This document shows, in pieces, positions 10,901-22,200 of a stretch of 64,000 nt of DNA. The number at the start of each line of letters is the position of its first letter. Within the stretch, counting starts at the first letter, position 1. Source of the DNA: Edaphochlamys debaryana (lineage: Eukaryota; Chlorophyta; Chlorophyceae; Chlamydomonadales). Where the stretch lies: positions 124,001 through 188,000 of the forward strand of contig JAEHOE010000067.1 of assembly GCA_016858145.1 (NCBI GenBank), in the 5' to 3' direction. The notes beneath the pieces are model-generated. The model ran no database searches. It was not told the origin of the DNA and worked only from the letters and a program-made list of their open reading frames with translations. The translations under genes were made by a program, and so were the position numbers.

Positions 10901-13223
10901 CCCCGCCTCCTGGAATGCCGCCCCCGCCTCCGCCCTCCAGCCCCTCAGCCTCCCCGCCTCCGCCGCCCGGCCTGCCTCCCCCGCCACCACCGCCACAGCT
11001 ACCTCCGACACCCATCGTCATCATCAGGAGCCCCCCGCCCCCGCCCCCCCCACCAGTCTTCCCATCACCCCTCCCGCCGCCGCCACCAACGTCTCCCACT
11101 CCGCCCCAGCCCAACGCCCCTCGGCTGGATCTAGCTCCCCCCCTCGCTCCCTTCCCTCCGACCCCATTGCAATGCGAGCAGACCGGCCCCAGCACCAACC
11201 TCACCGACCCGCCCAGCAACTCCCGCACCTGCGGTAAGCAGGCCACCTGCCTCGACGTTAACATCGACTCCCTCAAGTGCATGTTCATTGCCAGCTACGT
11301 CTACTGCCCCGTAAACGTCACGTACCCGCGACCGGGCAGCACATGCTTCTTCACGCAGCCCGGCCGCGCGCCCAACAGCACTACCGACCACATCTGCTCA
11401 GGGGACAAGCTGAGCCAGGTCTTCATTGCGCCCGGCAGCTACCCGCGTGAGGGCGGCATCAACGATGCTCCCTTCTTCACTGGGGAAAGCCGCACCTACG
11501 TGCAGTGGGTGCGTTGGGACCGCACCGACATGCAGCCGCAGTCGGTGCTCTTCTCCATCCAGACGGGAACGGACAAGTGCACGCCCATCAGTGAGTGGGG
11601 CTATGGTCGTGGACCCGCTTGGTGCGGAAGGGAGCTCACTTCAACTAAGCCGTACCGCGGGACTGATTATTCTTGCCTGGGGGTGTGACGTGCTGACGGT
11701 CTCGCTTGCTGCCTTCCCTCTGCACAGGCGGGCCTGTGGGCATTGAGATCAATGGCATGGACGCGACCTGCTCAGCGCCCCGCCTGGACGCCAATGGCAC
11801 TGTCGCCGGCTGCCAGATCAACACAGGCGTCATCACCAATGAGTGGTGGGTCAACAGGAGGGGGCAGCTTGGACAGCTTGCTCTAATAAGCAATGACCGG
11901 TGCTGGGCCTCCCAAGGGGTTGAGCCGCCTGTGACGTCCCACCTCAAACACCTGTTGCACCCCGCACCCTTCACCCATCCCCACAGCCTGTGGAACATCA
12001 CTGTGCCGCGTCCTGGAGGCCTGGGCTGGAACGGAGACGTGTGCATTGCGGATGGCCCTGCACGCCCAGATGCGCCCAAGGCTGAGCGAGCCCCGCCACT
12101 GCCCCCCGATGTGCCGCCGGAGACTCCCATTGCGCCGGCAAAGCTTAAGCCCCCGTCCCCCAAGCGGGTCAAGCCCAGCAACAGGGCCCCACGGATCCCG
12201 CCGGCTTCGCCCAACGGCGGCAACGCCTTTCCCTTCTGCGCCTGCAAGCGCCGCAACCCCTCCAACACGCCCTACCGCCTCACGCACGTCTCCAGCAACC
12301 CCATGCCTCCCATGGCCGACGGCTCGCCCCGCATGCAGCACTGCTTCTCCATCGACCCCGTCAGCTGCGACCCGACCACCACCTGCTGTGGCATGGGCCT
12401 CAAGAAGCTGGGTGCGTGGGGACCGGGCTGGGGAGCGTGCAGCCGGGGTGGCGGGACCGTGCATTCCTTTGGCTGAGCCCCCACCGCGCTTCTATGCAAA
12501 GATTCCCCCGGTGTCATGGAGCAACATACACACAGACATGTGATTCACGCCCAGCCCATGATGCCACAAGACGACCGCACGTGCCGTACGCACCGTTTGA
12601 TGCCCCGCAGACGCCAAGCCCAATGCGCCTGACCCGCTACCTCCGTCCTCTCCCCCTCCGCACTACTCCGCCTCCCTGCCCCCCTCAGAGCTGTTTGCTG
12701 TTGACGGCTGCGCCAAGGCGGTCAAGCTGGCTGTGCTGGACGGCCACTCCGTGTCCTGGTCCTTCACCTCCAACGTGTGGCAGTCCCGCTCCTACACGAC
12801 CTTCAAGTTCCCCAACCTGGACCTGGCCCGGGAGGACGTGGACCAGCCCCTGCCGCTGTGCATCGTGCTGGCGGGCAGCGGCTGCACACAGCTGGAGGAC
12901 TTTTGCTACGACGGAAAGGGGAAGGCCTGCAGGGTGGCGTTCTTCGACCAGGCAGGCAAGTGCTGTGGCAAGTTTGTGCTGTACGGCCAGCCAGCAGTAC
13001 GGTCCGGCAGCAGTACAGTGATGGAGGGGCGGTGCAGAGCGCATGGGGACGACTCCGGCCATGGCTGCCCTCAAACCCACTATTGTGCTGCCCTTGTCGT
13101 GCTGCCCGCCCCGCAGAGAACTGCTGTCCTGTGTCAAGCACGGATCTGGTCGCTGCCAGCGCAGCTTCGGGGCCCAGCCCAGGCTCAGACGATGTCCTCG
13201 AGGTGGACATTGGCCGGCGTTGA
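1912..13223 (+). CDS. giant secreted pherophorin-like extracellular-matrix glycoprotein, copy 1 (20 exons)
   Basis: Exons: 1912-2014, 2588-2656, 2827-2913, 4145-4234, 4412-4539, 4803-4962, 5117-5496, 5619-5699, 5907-6244, 6503-6535, 6715-6942, 7152-7224, 7406-8788, 8973-9086, 9255-9402, 9510-11590, 11728-11845, 11987-12411, 12689-12955, 13117-13223. About 2136 aa once two extra C bases in exon 16 are discounted. Residues 1 to about 27 form a signal peptide (hydrophobic core LALAASLIVL). Next come an N-terminal Cys-containing domain (to about 212), then three related beta-rich domains that open with Cys-x-Phe or Cys-Arg-Cys and are separated by Pro-rich rods (exons 7-9, 9-13, 13-16). These are followed by a CDSC domain (from 10398), a CEQT domain (from 11172), and a C-terminal pherophorin domain. 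That last domain has the family's FPFC, CFSI, CDPTT-CC and ENCCPV cysteine pattern. Pherophorins are secreted, hydroxyproline-glycosylated wall or matrix proteins of volvocine algae. Oddities: the acceptors of exons 4 and 12 are lost relative to copy 2, and there are two +1 shifts in exon 16. This copy may be damaged. The family call is firm; integrity is uncertain. Confidence 0.85.
7578..8570 (+). repeat. 24-bp coding minisatellite (PPPPPPEN octads), copy 1, exon 13
   Basis: A 24-bp unit encodes Pro6-Glu-Asn. The first canonical Glu codon is at 7601 and the last at 8513, exactly 38 units apart, giving 39 units without any frame break. Occasional variants replace Asn with Thr or Ser, or one Pro with Ala or Arg. 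Synonymous variants form higher-order blocks, which points to unit shuffling. The encoded rod probably forms a hydroxylated, O-glycosylated polyproline II spacer between globular domains. Confidence 0.95.
9711..10380 (+). repeat. proline-octad array, copy 1, exon 16
   Basis: PPPPPPEN units at the start grade into PPPPPPNA, PPPPPPDT and PPPPPPNT variants before the CDSC domain. The proline frame shifts twice, at the C run 9856-9865 and at the C run near 10120-10125. Each time there is one extra C relative to the standard 24-bp unit. Exon 16 is 2081 bases long but enters and leaves in phase 1, which requires a multiple of three, so exactly two surplus bases are needed. Confidence 0.9.
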
Positions 13224-14044
13224 GGAGCCGGGTGAAGCAAAGAGTGAGGGTGGTGGTGGTGCGGACAGTTACCTGTGCCAGCCCTCCTGTGGACAGCCTA
13301 GACAGCCTGCCAGCTGCGGGCTGTCTGCAGAACTCAGAACTCAGTGGCTACCATGCGACTGGGTCTCACTCGTGTTGAAAGTTGTACAGCATAGGATCAT
13401 ACATGCGTGGAGCCGGCTGGCTAGCATGCCGACGGCAGCTGTCGAAGACCCTGACCTGGTCCCACAGCGTCACAACCATCGTATAGAGCGTCTGCTTTAG
13501 ACCCATTGCAATTCCACACTCATGCCCAGTCACAGGCTTGTTGAACGCACGCGCCTCCTCGTGTGTTTGATCAAATGCATGGCGGGACCGACCTCTTGTT
13601 TGGTTTTTTATGTTTGTCCACCCGGCCAAGAGCATGCATGTTAATGTGCTTGCGTGGGGTTGTCTGCTGCGTGCCCTTGCGTTTGTTCATGGAGTTCCGA
13701 AGGGGGGCCAAGTTTGCAATGTATGCTAGCGAGGCTAGGCCATTTTGATTGGCGGCCCCACCTGGGCCCCGCCGTCTTCAAGCACTCACCAGCTCCACAC
13801 ATGAGCATACGCCACACCCTGGTCCTTGCTAGCATTTGGTGTGAAGCCTCCAACACACCAGCGCCGTTTGAGTGGTTTGTCTCTGTCATAACCAGGGTCA
13901 TGGGCGGGTGTGACAAAACTCAGCCGGCGCTGTGCAGCGTTAACTGTGCGGTATCACCTCTGTTGGTTGGCCGTTGGCAGGAGGTGTGGTCCGGGGTAGT
14001 GGCAGGACCTGTGCTGCGCATGCAGGACGTTCAAGAGGCATGCT
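13224..14044. other. 3' flank of pherophorin-like gene 1
   Basis: No gene is seen. The first 300 bases or so match the 3' flank of gene 2 (29719-29930), with a shared GGGTGAAGCAAAGAGTGAGG block. Patchy similarity continues to about 14030 against 30480. This is presumably the 3' UTR followed by spacer. I did not find the algal TGTAA poly(A) signal here. Confidence 0.55.
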
Positions 14045-15100
14045 GTGATGCATGCGAAGATGCGAGGATGTTGGGAGCGGCCATCCGACTACACCCGAAG
14101 CAGCGGCGGCGGAGGTGGCGGCGGAGGTGGCGACAGCAGCGCGTCGACTTCGGGGCCACGCCTGCCGCTGCATGCCGTGCTGCCCCACCGGCGGCCCGGC
14201 GGCGCAGCTCCTCTCCCGGATCGGTGCAGGGCTCAGAGGCGGCGGCGCCGGCGGTCTCCTATGCCGCGGAGCTCTCAGCGTTGGCGGCGGCGGCGGCGCT
14301 GGGCCCATGCAGCAGTCCGCTGCCCAGGAGACCGCAGGCGTCGGGGGCAGGGCCCGGGACGCCTTGCGAGCCATCTTTAGCGCCGTGGCGGAGGCACGGA
14401 AAGCGGGGGCGGCGCTGCCGTCAGCGGCGGAGGCAGGCGCTAGGCGCCTTGGCCGCTGCGGGGCGCGGCGGCGGAGGCAGGCGGCCGCTGGCGGAGCGCC
14501 GCCAATGGCCTCGCGCGGGGCTTCACCACTGCACCCGGTGACGCCGCGGTGACGCGGAGCAGCGCTCGGTCGGCTAGGTGGCTGGGAGCAGGGCGCGCAG
14601 GCCGCGGGTGGGATGGGCCACGGCAGAGGCGGCAGTGTGGAAAGGCGCGAGGCGCCCGCCTGCCGTGGCGGAGGTGGGCGGGCGGGACGAGCAGGTCCAT
14701 ACGGCCAGCCCGGCGGCGGCAACTGCCGCCGCCATGCTAGCCGGGAGCGCCGCGGTACTGAAGGCGTCCCCGTTGGCGGCAGTTCATTGGGCCGCCAGTC
14801 CGACGCTCACGGGGTAAAGCCGGGGTGCGTCGGGTGGCGGTGAGGTTGCCACTGCCGGTGGCACGGAGATGGGAGCGGGCCCACGGCAGCTGGCGGCAGC
14901 AGCTAGACGTCATCAACGCCCTGCTGAGTCAGCTGGCGGTGGCGGGGCGGCCTCCGCCGCCACATCCGCTGCCGGCGCTTCCTTCACGCTTCTTCGTGGC
15001 GGTGGTGGCGGCGGTGCAATTGAAGAGCGCTGGCGGCGGCGGCGGGTGAAATAAACCGCAGCAGCGACGGTGCGGCCTGCAACCCCTGGAAGCACAAGTC
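14045..15100 (+). pseudogene. decayed Gly/Ala-rich coding remnant, probable duplicate of the gene 5' of the pherophorin
   Basis: The stretch is strongly GGC/GCG-periodic and contains overlapping open frames. The most protein-like is 14052-14552, which encodes an Ala-rich segment with LRAIFSAVAEARKAG; later pieces lie at 14578-14817 and 14825-15049. No single frame spans the region. Near 15030-15090 it resembles the window's first 150 bases: a GGCGGCGGGTG block followed by CCGCAGCAGCGACGG. Here, however, the frame meets a stop (TGA, then TAA). Position and similarity suggest a truncated copy of the upstream neighbour duplicated along with the pherophorin. Function unknown. Confidence 0.4.
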
Positions 15101-16262
15101 CAGCCGGACCGGGCATGGGTGCTTGGAAAACGAGGACGAGGATACGCATGGACCAGACCGGGCATTGGGGGGCGTTGAGGGAGTGAGGACTAGAGCAGGG
15201 AAGGCCAGCACGTAGGGCGCGCGAGGACTGCTGGAACCACTGCAGGGGTGAGAAGCGGTGGTGTGCTGATTTAGACTACCGGTACCGGCAGGGCGTACGT
15301 GGGAGTACCGGTTAAGGCTTACCACGTGTATGGCACTGGTCTGCGCGACGCCGCGTTAGGCAAGCGACCGGGACGGAACCTGTGTGAGTTCGGCGGAGGA
15401 GCCCGGACCCACCAGGATGTCAAAGCATGATGAGCGGACGGCGCGGACGGAGTGCGGGCACGCAGGACCTGTTGTTGAACTGTATCCCGCCCGCGGCAAT
15501 TTCCCCGTAACCGATGTTGTGTAACTAGGGGCGGGACGCGGTTCAGGTAGCGCAGCGCGACGGCGGATGGAGCCTGTCGGGCTGCGCGCTGGCTCGTCCT
15601 GCGACATCGACTACCGTTGGTCGGCCTGGGAAGCCCTGAGTCCAGCCTGAGGTCCAAGAGTACTAGCTTTGCGTGACTTTCCGTGGAATGTAGGGAGCAT
15701 TGCGCGTCGCGAGTCGACCTCGTCAACATGATGTGCGCGCCGACCGAGGTACCCCGAACAAGGTCCAAATCAAAATCTAGTCGTTCGCACTGTTGAGCAC
15801 AATAGCTTTCTACCTCCCGGCTGGCGACCACAGGATGGCGGTTGGGTCAGGACCCCGACCCCGTCGCTTTCCGGCACAAGGAGGAAGCTTAACCCGTGCA
15901 CCAATCCGCTATACTTACATGGCAGAAAGACATGCCAGCCGGTGTATTGCCCGCTTGTGCGCCTCTCGTCTCCCTCGTACGGCAAACCCGCGTAGAAGGT
16001 CACTCGGGCGCACACTGCCGGCGACCGAGCAGGGGGCATGCGCGGTGTTCACTGCTACGCAACAAGGTTAACCAAGAGCAACTTGAACAGCTGTCGGTCG
16101 CGGTCAGGCGGTCACTCGCAGCTCTTGGGCTCTATCTTGTCGCAACCTCGCCCTACAGAAATACGCGCTGTACCGTCGGGCGTAGGCCTTGCACGAGAAC
16201 GAGCATCTAGTTGTTGGGCTGCCCTCGGCTGCTCGCTGCCACTCGGGCGGCTGAGCGCGAGG
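15101..16262. other. spacer and promoter of pherophorin-like gene 2
   Basis: No convincing gene is seen. From about 15540 onward it is a diverged copy of the region upstream of gene 1 (about 1170-1911), ending in nearly identical sequence just before the ATG. The conserved part is the best candidate for the shared promoter and 5' UTR. Confidence 0.55.
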
Positions 16263-19200
16263 ATGGTCTTGGTTGGGGCTCAACTACGGAAGCTGGCACT
16301 CGCGGCCTCGCTTATTGTCCTTCATGCATCTTCCTTGGGGGTGCTAGGGGGCTTGACGCCACACGGTGAGGTTGCAATACGGGCGCATGAGCGCTCGGCC
16401 TCCTGAGCGTCCGCGATGGCCTTCAGAGGCAACGATAAAACGCTCATGACCACCTGTTGTTGACGTCGTATCACTCACTCTCACCTTGGCGCCAACGGTT
16501 TGCATCGCTGTTCTCCCGCGCTTAGGCGGGCAACGACGCAGCCTCTCAAGCGACCAGTTCCCTGTGACGCTTCCAGCAGCTGAGGATTCGACATGTCGGT
16601 GAGTCTGGAGTGATGATGCGTTTGCGCGGTACACCGTTTGTTGCTCTGCTGGCTCGACGCACCCGGGCTTTCGGCGTGTGCCCGCCAGCTTTCCCTCCGC
16701 GCACCACCGCTGCACGGCACCCTCGGCAGTACCGCCACCACCAGTAGTACCGCCGCCGCCGCCGGCTTCCTCAGCTGGCGTGTTCACATCCCCTGGTGCA
16801 AGCCCCGCCAAGCCCCGCTGCTGCAGGCAACCCGGTCATTGTCGTGTCGTTCTCTCCCCTCCGTCACTTGGTCCAATCCTCCCTCCTACCCTCCTCCTTC
16901 CCTCGTGAAGTTGACACTTTCGTCGTCAATAACATGCTACCGGTTCTTCCCTCACCACTCGCTTTCACTTGCCCCTTCACTCCTCCCCTCCCGCCGCTCC
17001 CCACGCATGATTACTCCTCCACGCAGGATCGTAGATCCGAACGGGAACCTGGTGACGCTACTGCGGCTGGGTGATGTCACGTACGGACAGCAGTACGACT
17101 ACGGTTAGTGGGACAGAGGCGGCTCCACGAGCACGAACGGCTGGGATACTGGGAGGTCAGGCGTGCTGGTAACCAGGAGCAGGGAGCGAGAGGCCCCTCG
17201 TCACCTTCCCCTCCCTCCCCCGCCTTGCACCCTGTCCCACCTGCTGCTGCGCAGGCAGCTACTGGGCCCGCATAAACGGGGATAAGCTCGAGCTGCTGTA
17301 CTACACCAATGTGGTACCGTCCGCCGGGAGCTCAGTGACGTACAGTGAGTGTTGCGGCAGGGGCGCAAGGGAGTTTCAGTTGTTCGCAGCTAACAGGTCT
17401 TGCATGGGGGCAGGGCCGCCAGGGCCAACTTTGCCCTAGTGCGTTCAGTACCGGTAGTAGCATTCAGTGGTAATAGCGCTCAGAAGCGTCCAGTAGCGTT
17501 CACGGGGCTACGGTCAGGGCAGGTCCGAGGTGCGTGGTCCTGTGGGCTGCACGGCCTATCCCTGCAACCGTCACCGTCCCCACTTCCCCCTGACCCCTGC
17601 CCCGCCTTGCGCCCCCCAGACTACTGGACCGACGTCCAGGCCTTCCTCGCCGCCATCAAGTCGCCCCTGGCTGACCCGAGCAACACCTGCGCCAGGATCC
17701 CCCCTGGACGTGAGCCCTGGGTTGGAGCGCACTCCGCAGCAGCGAGCATTTGGGAAACGCACGGAGCTGGCTGCATTGATGTGTGTGGGATGCAGAGTCC
17801 GCCCAACGGCGGTGTGGGTGGGAGTAGTACAACCACAGCCGTCGGAAGAGGCGCAAAGGGAGCTGCAGACGTGGATTACTACTGTTCCCGGCTCGGCCCC
17901 AAGGTGGCTGATTAACCTCATCACCTACCGTAACCCCCCGTGTTCTTCCTTGCGCCCCGCAGAAATGCTCTCGCAAGACACCTCAGGAACCCAGGTCCAG
18001 AACGTGTCGCTGAACATTTGGAACCTGGTTGAGAACGATGCCACTTGTACGACAAATCACACGGTGTACACCATGATGCACGTGGATCTGGTGAGGGTCT
18101 GGCGGGGGCAGGATAGAGAAGGGGGCGGGATTAGGGGAAAGAACACGCGCCCAGGCTGATCAGTGGTGCTCGGGCCCTGTGGGTCGTGGTGCCGTAGGGG
18201 ACCATGCCGGATCCCCGCCAGTCAGGGGCACAGATCAATCCATGCTGACCTGAGCCGTGCCCATCTCAATCGCCTACAGACTCCTGTTCCACCAGCGGCG
18301 TTGGCCGGTACCAATCAGACATCGTACGCTGCGTGCATTCTGGTGTCGGGCAATTCAAACATTGGCAGCGATGCGCCGGACATTTGCCCAGTCAGCCAAA
18401 CCAACGGCTGGTTTGGATGGTGCGACTTCGACATCAAGTGTGAGTGTGTCTGCAGTGTGGGAGGGTATGGGGGGCCAGCTCGATCAGGGGCACTCAGGCA
18501 GTGGGTAGGTGGGTGGAGCGGTGTTGGGGCTGAGCGAGAAGTAGGGGTCGGGTACGGCGTGGAGTGAGGGCCTGGCCCGCTGGCCTGGTGCTTCCCCAGG
18601 ACCCCGTCCATCCCACCCACCTCGCCCTCCGCCTTGTGCCCCCCCTCCGCCCCGGTCCCCACCGTGACAGGCGGCTGCTACGACCCACCGCCTCCCCCGC
18701 CGCCCTCTCCCGCGCCTCCGCCGCCGCCCTGCGGCTTCCGTGTCGATGGGCAGATGGTGTACAGCGTCACTGGGGATCTGTACGGCGATTTTGGTGTGGT
18801 CGGCCCCGCGTCTTGGGGAACTGGGACCATCCTGCTTTCGGGCGGACGCCTCATCATAACACTGCAAGCGGCGGACTGGACTGCTTTCAACAATGAGCAG
18901 TCTGTTAATTATGTTCATTACGACATCTTCAAGACTCGCGGGGACTTCATTCGCGAGTATTCGTACGACAATGGGGACGGCCGGCACTGCACCGCAAACT
19001 ACGAGTGGTCCATGCGGGGCTTTGCGTTTGTGTCAAACAGAGAGAACGTGGTAGGTGGGGCGGGGCCTGCGCCTAGCAAGGCCTGTCTTGGGCCTGCTTC
19101 CCGGAGCATCCCTCAAGCGGCCTTAGCCTCCTAGCCTTCAACCCCCTTTCACTTAACCCTCCCGCGCCTGTCAATCCCGCATGCATTGCAGACCATCAGC

Positions 19201-22200
19201 ATCGATCTGGACACTTTCCTAACCGCCAGCGACTGTGTGATGGATCTGCATGTGGTCGTCCGGGCACCCATGGTGTGCGGGGTCGAAGGCAGGGACTGGG
19301 GTATGGTGTATCCGAGGGTGATGACCGGGATACTTCTGAGGTGGGCTGGAGAGGGCGGCCCATTGGCCTCGCTTCTCACCCTCAACCCTCTCGCCTCTAC
19401 CGTTCCCTCTTCCCGTTCCTCCTGGCAGATCGTGGCGCAAAGCTCAAAGGTGGCGTATCTGTCGTTCGGGGCTGACACTGTCGTGGACACACAGCTGGTT
19501 CCACCCTTGCTTCCAGACTTCTGTCCCGCCACCACCAGTGCCGACGAGTCCTTTGCCTATGCACGGCTTGAGCTGGACTGCCCCCAGTGCGTGGGCAACC
19601 CGCCCCCTTCACCGCCCGCGCCACCCGCGCCGCCCAGCCCCTGCCTGTTCCAGCTAAGCAACGGCAGCGTCGCAACCCGCCTCGACGCGCAATTGCTGGT
19701 TCCTAGCAACAAGAATGCGGCGGAGCAGGTCACGATGTCGCTGGAGGGCGACAACCTGGTGGTCAGGTGGGTGAGGGGGATTATGCGACGAATGGGTGCT
19801 CGGGCTGGAGCGGCTATCTAGGGACGATGCCAGTGCTGGGCTGGGGACGGACGACAACAGGGCATGGCTGGCGCAGACATGGGCCTCGGTGCCGGGCCTG
19901 AGAATTCTCTTCCTCCTCCCTCCCTCGTCGGGTGTCTTCCATCGTCATCATCGCACCGCAGAGTGACTCTGGACACCAGCAAGGTTGTGTATGGGTGAGC
20001 GCGCGCCAAACAAGCATGTCTCGTCTGTCGTACTTGTCCTACTGCATGGGGGGGGGCGTCCCTATCGCACCGCTGCCGCCTTGGTGCCTTGTACCTTGCA
20101 CGCTGAAGCCTTGGCACCCACGTCTTGCCCCGCCTTGCCCTGCGCCTCTCAGCTATGATACCACCTACTGGTGGGATGCCTACAACACCTGGGCGGGCTT
20201 TGAGAATCAATATGGCGAAGGCACGTACTGCAGTGCGCACAACCCTATGTCCAACCAAGCGCCCCTGCCCGATTACTACATCCCTCCTGGTGGCTTCTTC
20301 GATGTCATCAACCCCACGCAGACGCTCATCTTCCCGCTCAGGTGGGTACGAGGAGGTGGAAGAGCTGGGGGCGGATGGGGGCGCGCTGAGCATGGGACTG
20401 CCAGGAGACGCGCGTCGGCAGGACACAGTCGGGTTGGCTGCAAGCCCAGCTGAGATCCGCTTATGGACCTATTACTCTAGCAGAAGGCATGTGAGAGGCA
20501 GCTGTTGCCCAATGGCGTGACCTGAACCTTGAGGTACCTGTGCGTCCAGCTGCTTGCCAGCCCCGCATCCGCACTGCCCTGCCCTCCCCCCTCCCCCCAG
20601 CACCTGGCGCTCCCAGTCCGAGGGCCAGTGCACCTCCATGGGCATACTCGTGCTCAACATCTCAATCTCAGGGGTGAGACGCGCGGCGCGCGAGAGGGGG
20701 CTAGCTCGCGTCCCGTCACGTTGCTGGCGCTCTTCGACCCCAACCTGACACTGCTCATGTGCCCGGGCAACCTTCATCCCCCCCCCTACGCAGCGTGATG
20801 AGAACATTGAGGGCCAGTACGATTCGTACCTTTCCTACAACGGCGCTGCGGTCAACAGCATCGTCAACACTCTGGCGGACAGGTTTGGCTGTGAGGCCGG
20901 CAGCCCCTTCGCCTACGCTCAATTTGACCTGGCCTGCGGCTGCCAGCCGCCCAACGCGCCCCCGCCACCTCCCAACCACCCGCCCCCACCGCCGCCCCTC
21001 CTGCCGCCGCCTCCCCCGCCCGACGCGCCCCCGCCGCCGCCTCCCGACGCGCCGCCGCCCCCCCCACCGGATGCCCCGCCGCCGCCTCCTCCGACGTCCC
21101 CCGCGCCGCCGCCTCCGCCTTGCGGTTTCCGCGTGGACGGGCAGATTGTGTACAGCGTTGACGTGGAGCTGGTCGCGGACTTCAGCGAGAACGGCCCAAC
21201 GACTTGGGGAACTGGGACCATCGTCCTGTCGGGCGGTCGACTCATCATCACGTTGAAGCCCGTGGATTGGACTGGCTGGGAGCAGGCGCTCTACTACGAC
21301 ATCTTCACTAACCAAGGAGACTTCGTTAGCTCGTTCACGTTCCAACCGCCCGCTGGCGGCGGGCGGTACTGCACTCCCCCGGATGAGCTGTGGTGGTACT
21401 CGAATCAACAAACTGTTGTTGACACTGAGGACGGGACTCAGGTGAGTGCGGGCCTCGCAGGTTTCGTGCACAGCATTGGCATCTATCGCTCCGTCTTGCA
21501 GTACCGTGGTTTGGGCGCTCGCCGAGCATGGCCTGACCTTTTCGCAACCTTTCTCCCGATCTCTTCCTGCCCCCTGCCTGTTGTCGTGCTGCGCCCCAGG
21601 TCATCAGCCGCAACATCGACGACTTCGTTCGGATCGACACCTGCGTCCTGGACATGTACATAGTCCTGGCAGCGCCCATGGTACGTGGATGGGGAATGCA
21701 CTGACCGCTAAACGCGCTCGCTGCCAGACGCTATCTACTCAAACGGTCACAATTACCAACGGCGTTGAGCGGGGCTTGGAGCGGGGCGGGGCCTTGGGAC
21801 CTGGCGAATGCATCAGGAGCATGTGGCTTGGCAAACCTGGTCCAAGCTTGGTCCCTTAAGGGACTTGCTGCTTGGTGGGCTGGACAAGCAGTAGGGCTTA
21901 TCTTGCCCCTGATGATGCGTCCCAGGCCAACGCAGGAACTGCCACAACTGACACCATACGTCTGCTAAGCTCCCTGCCCCTGCTTGCTTCCCTTGTGCTC
22001 TCTTGCTTCTTGCGACCAAGGGATCGGAGGGCGGCGGTTCCAGAGCCTACCTGACGTTCGGCACTGAGACCATCGTCAACACCCAAGCGGTGCCATTCAT
22101 ACCGCCGGACTTCTGCCCTGCGACGACCAGCCAGCAGACGCCCTTTGCCTACGTGCAGCTTGAGCTGGACTGCCCCCAGTGCGTGGGCAACCCGCCCCCC

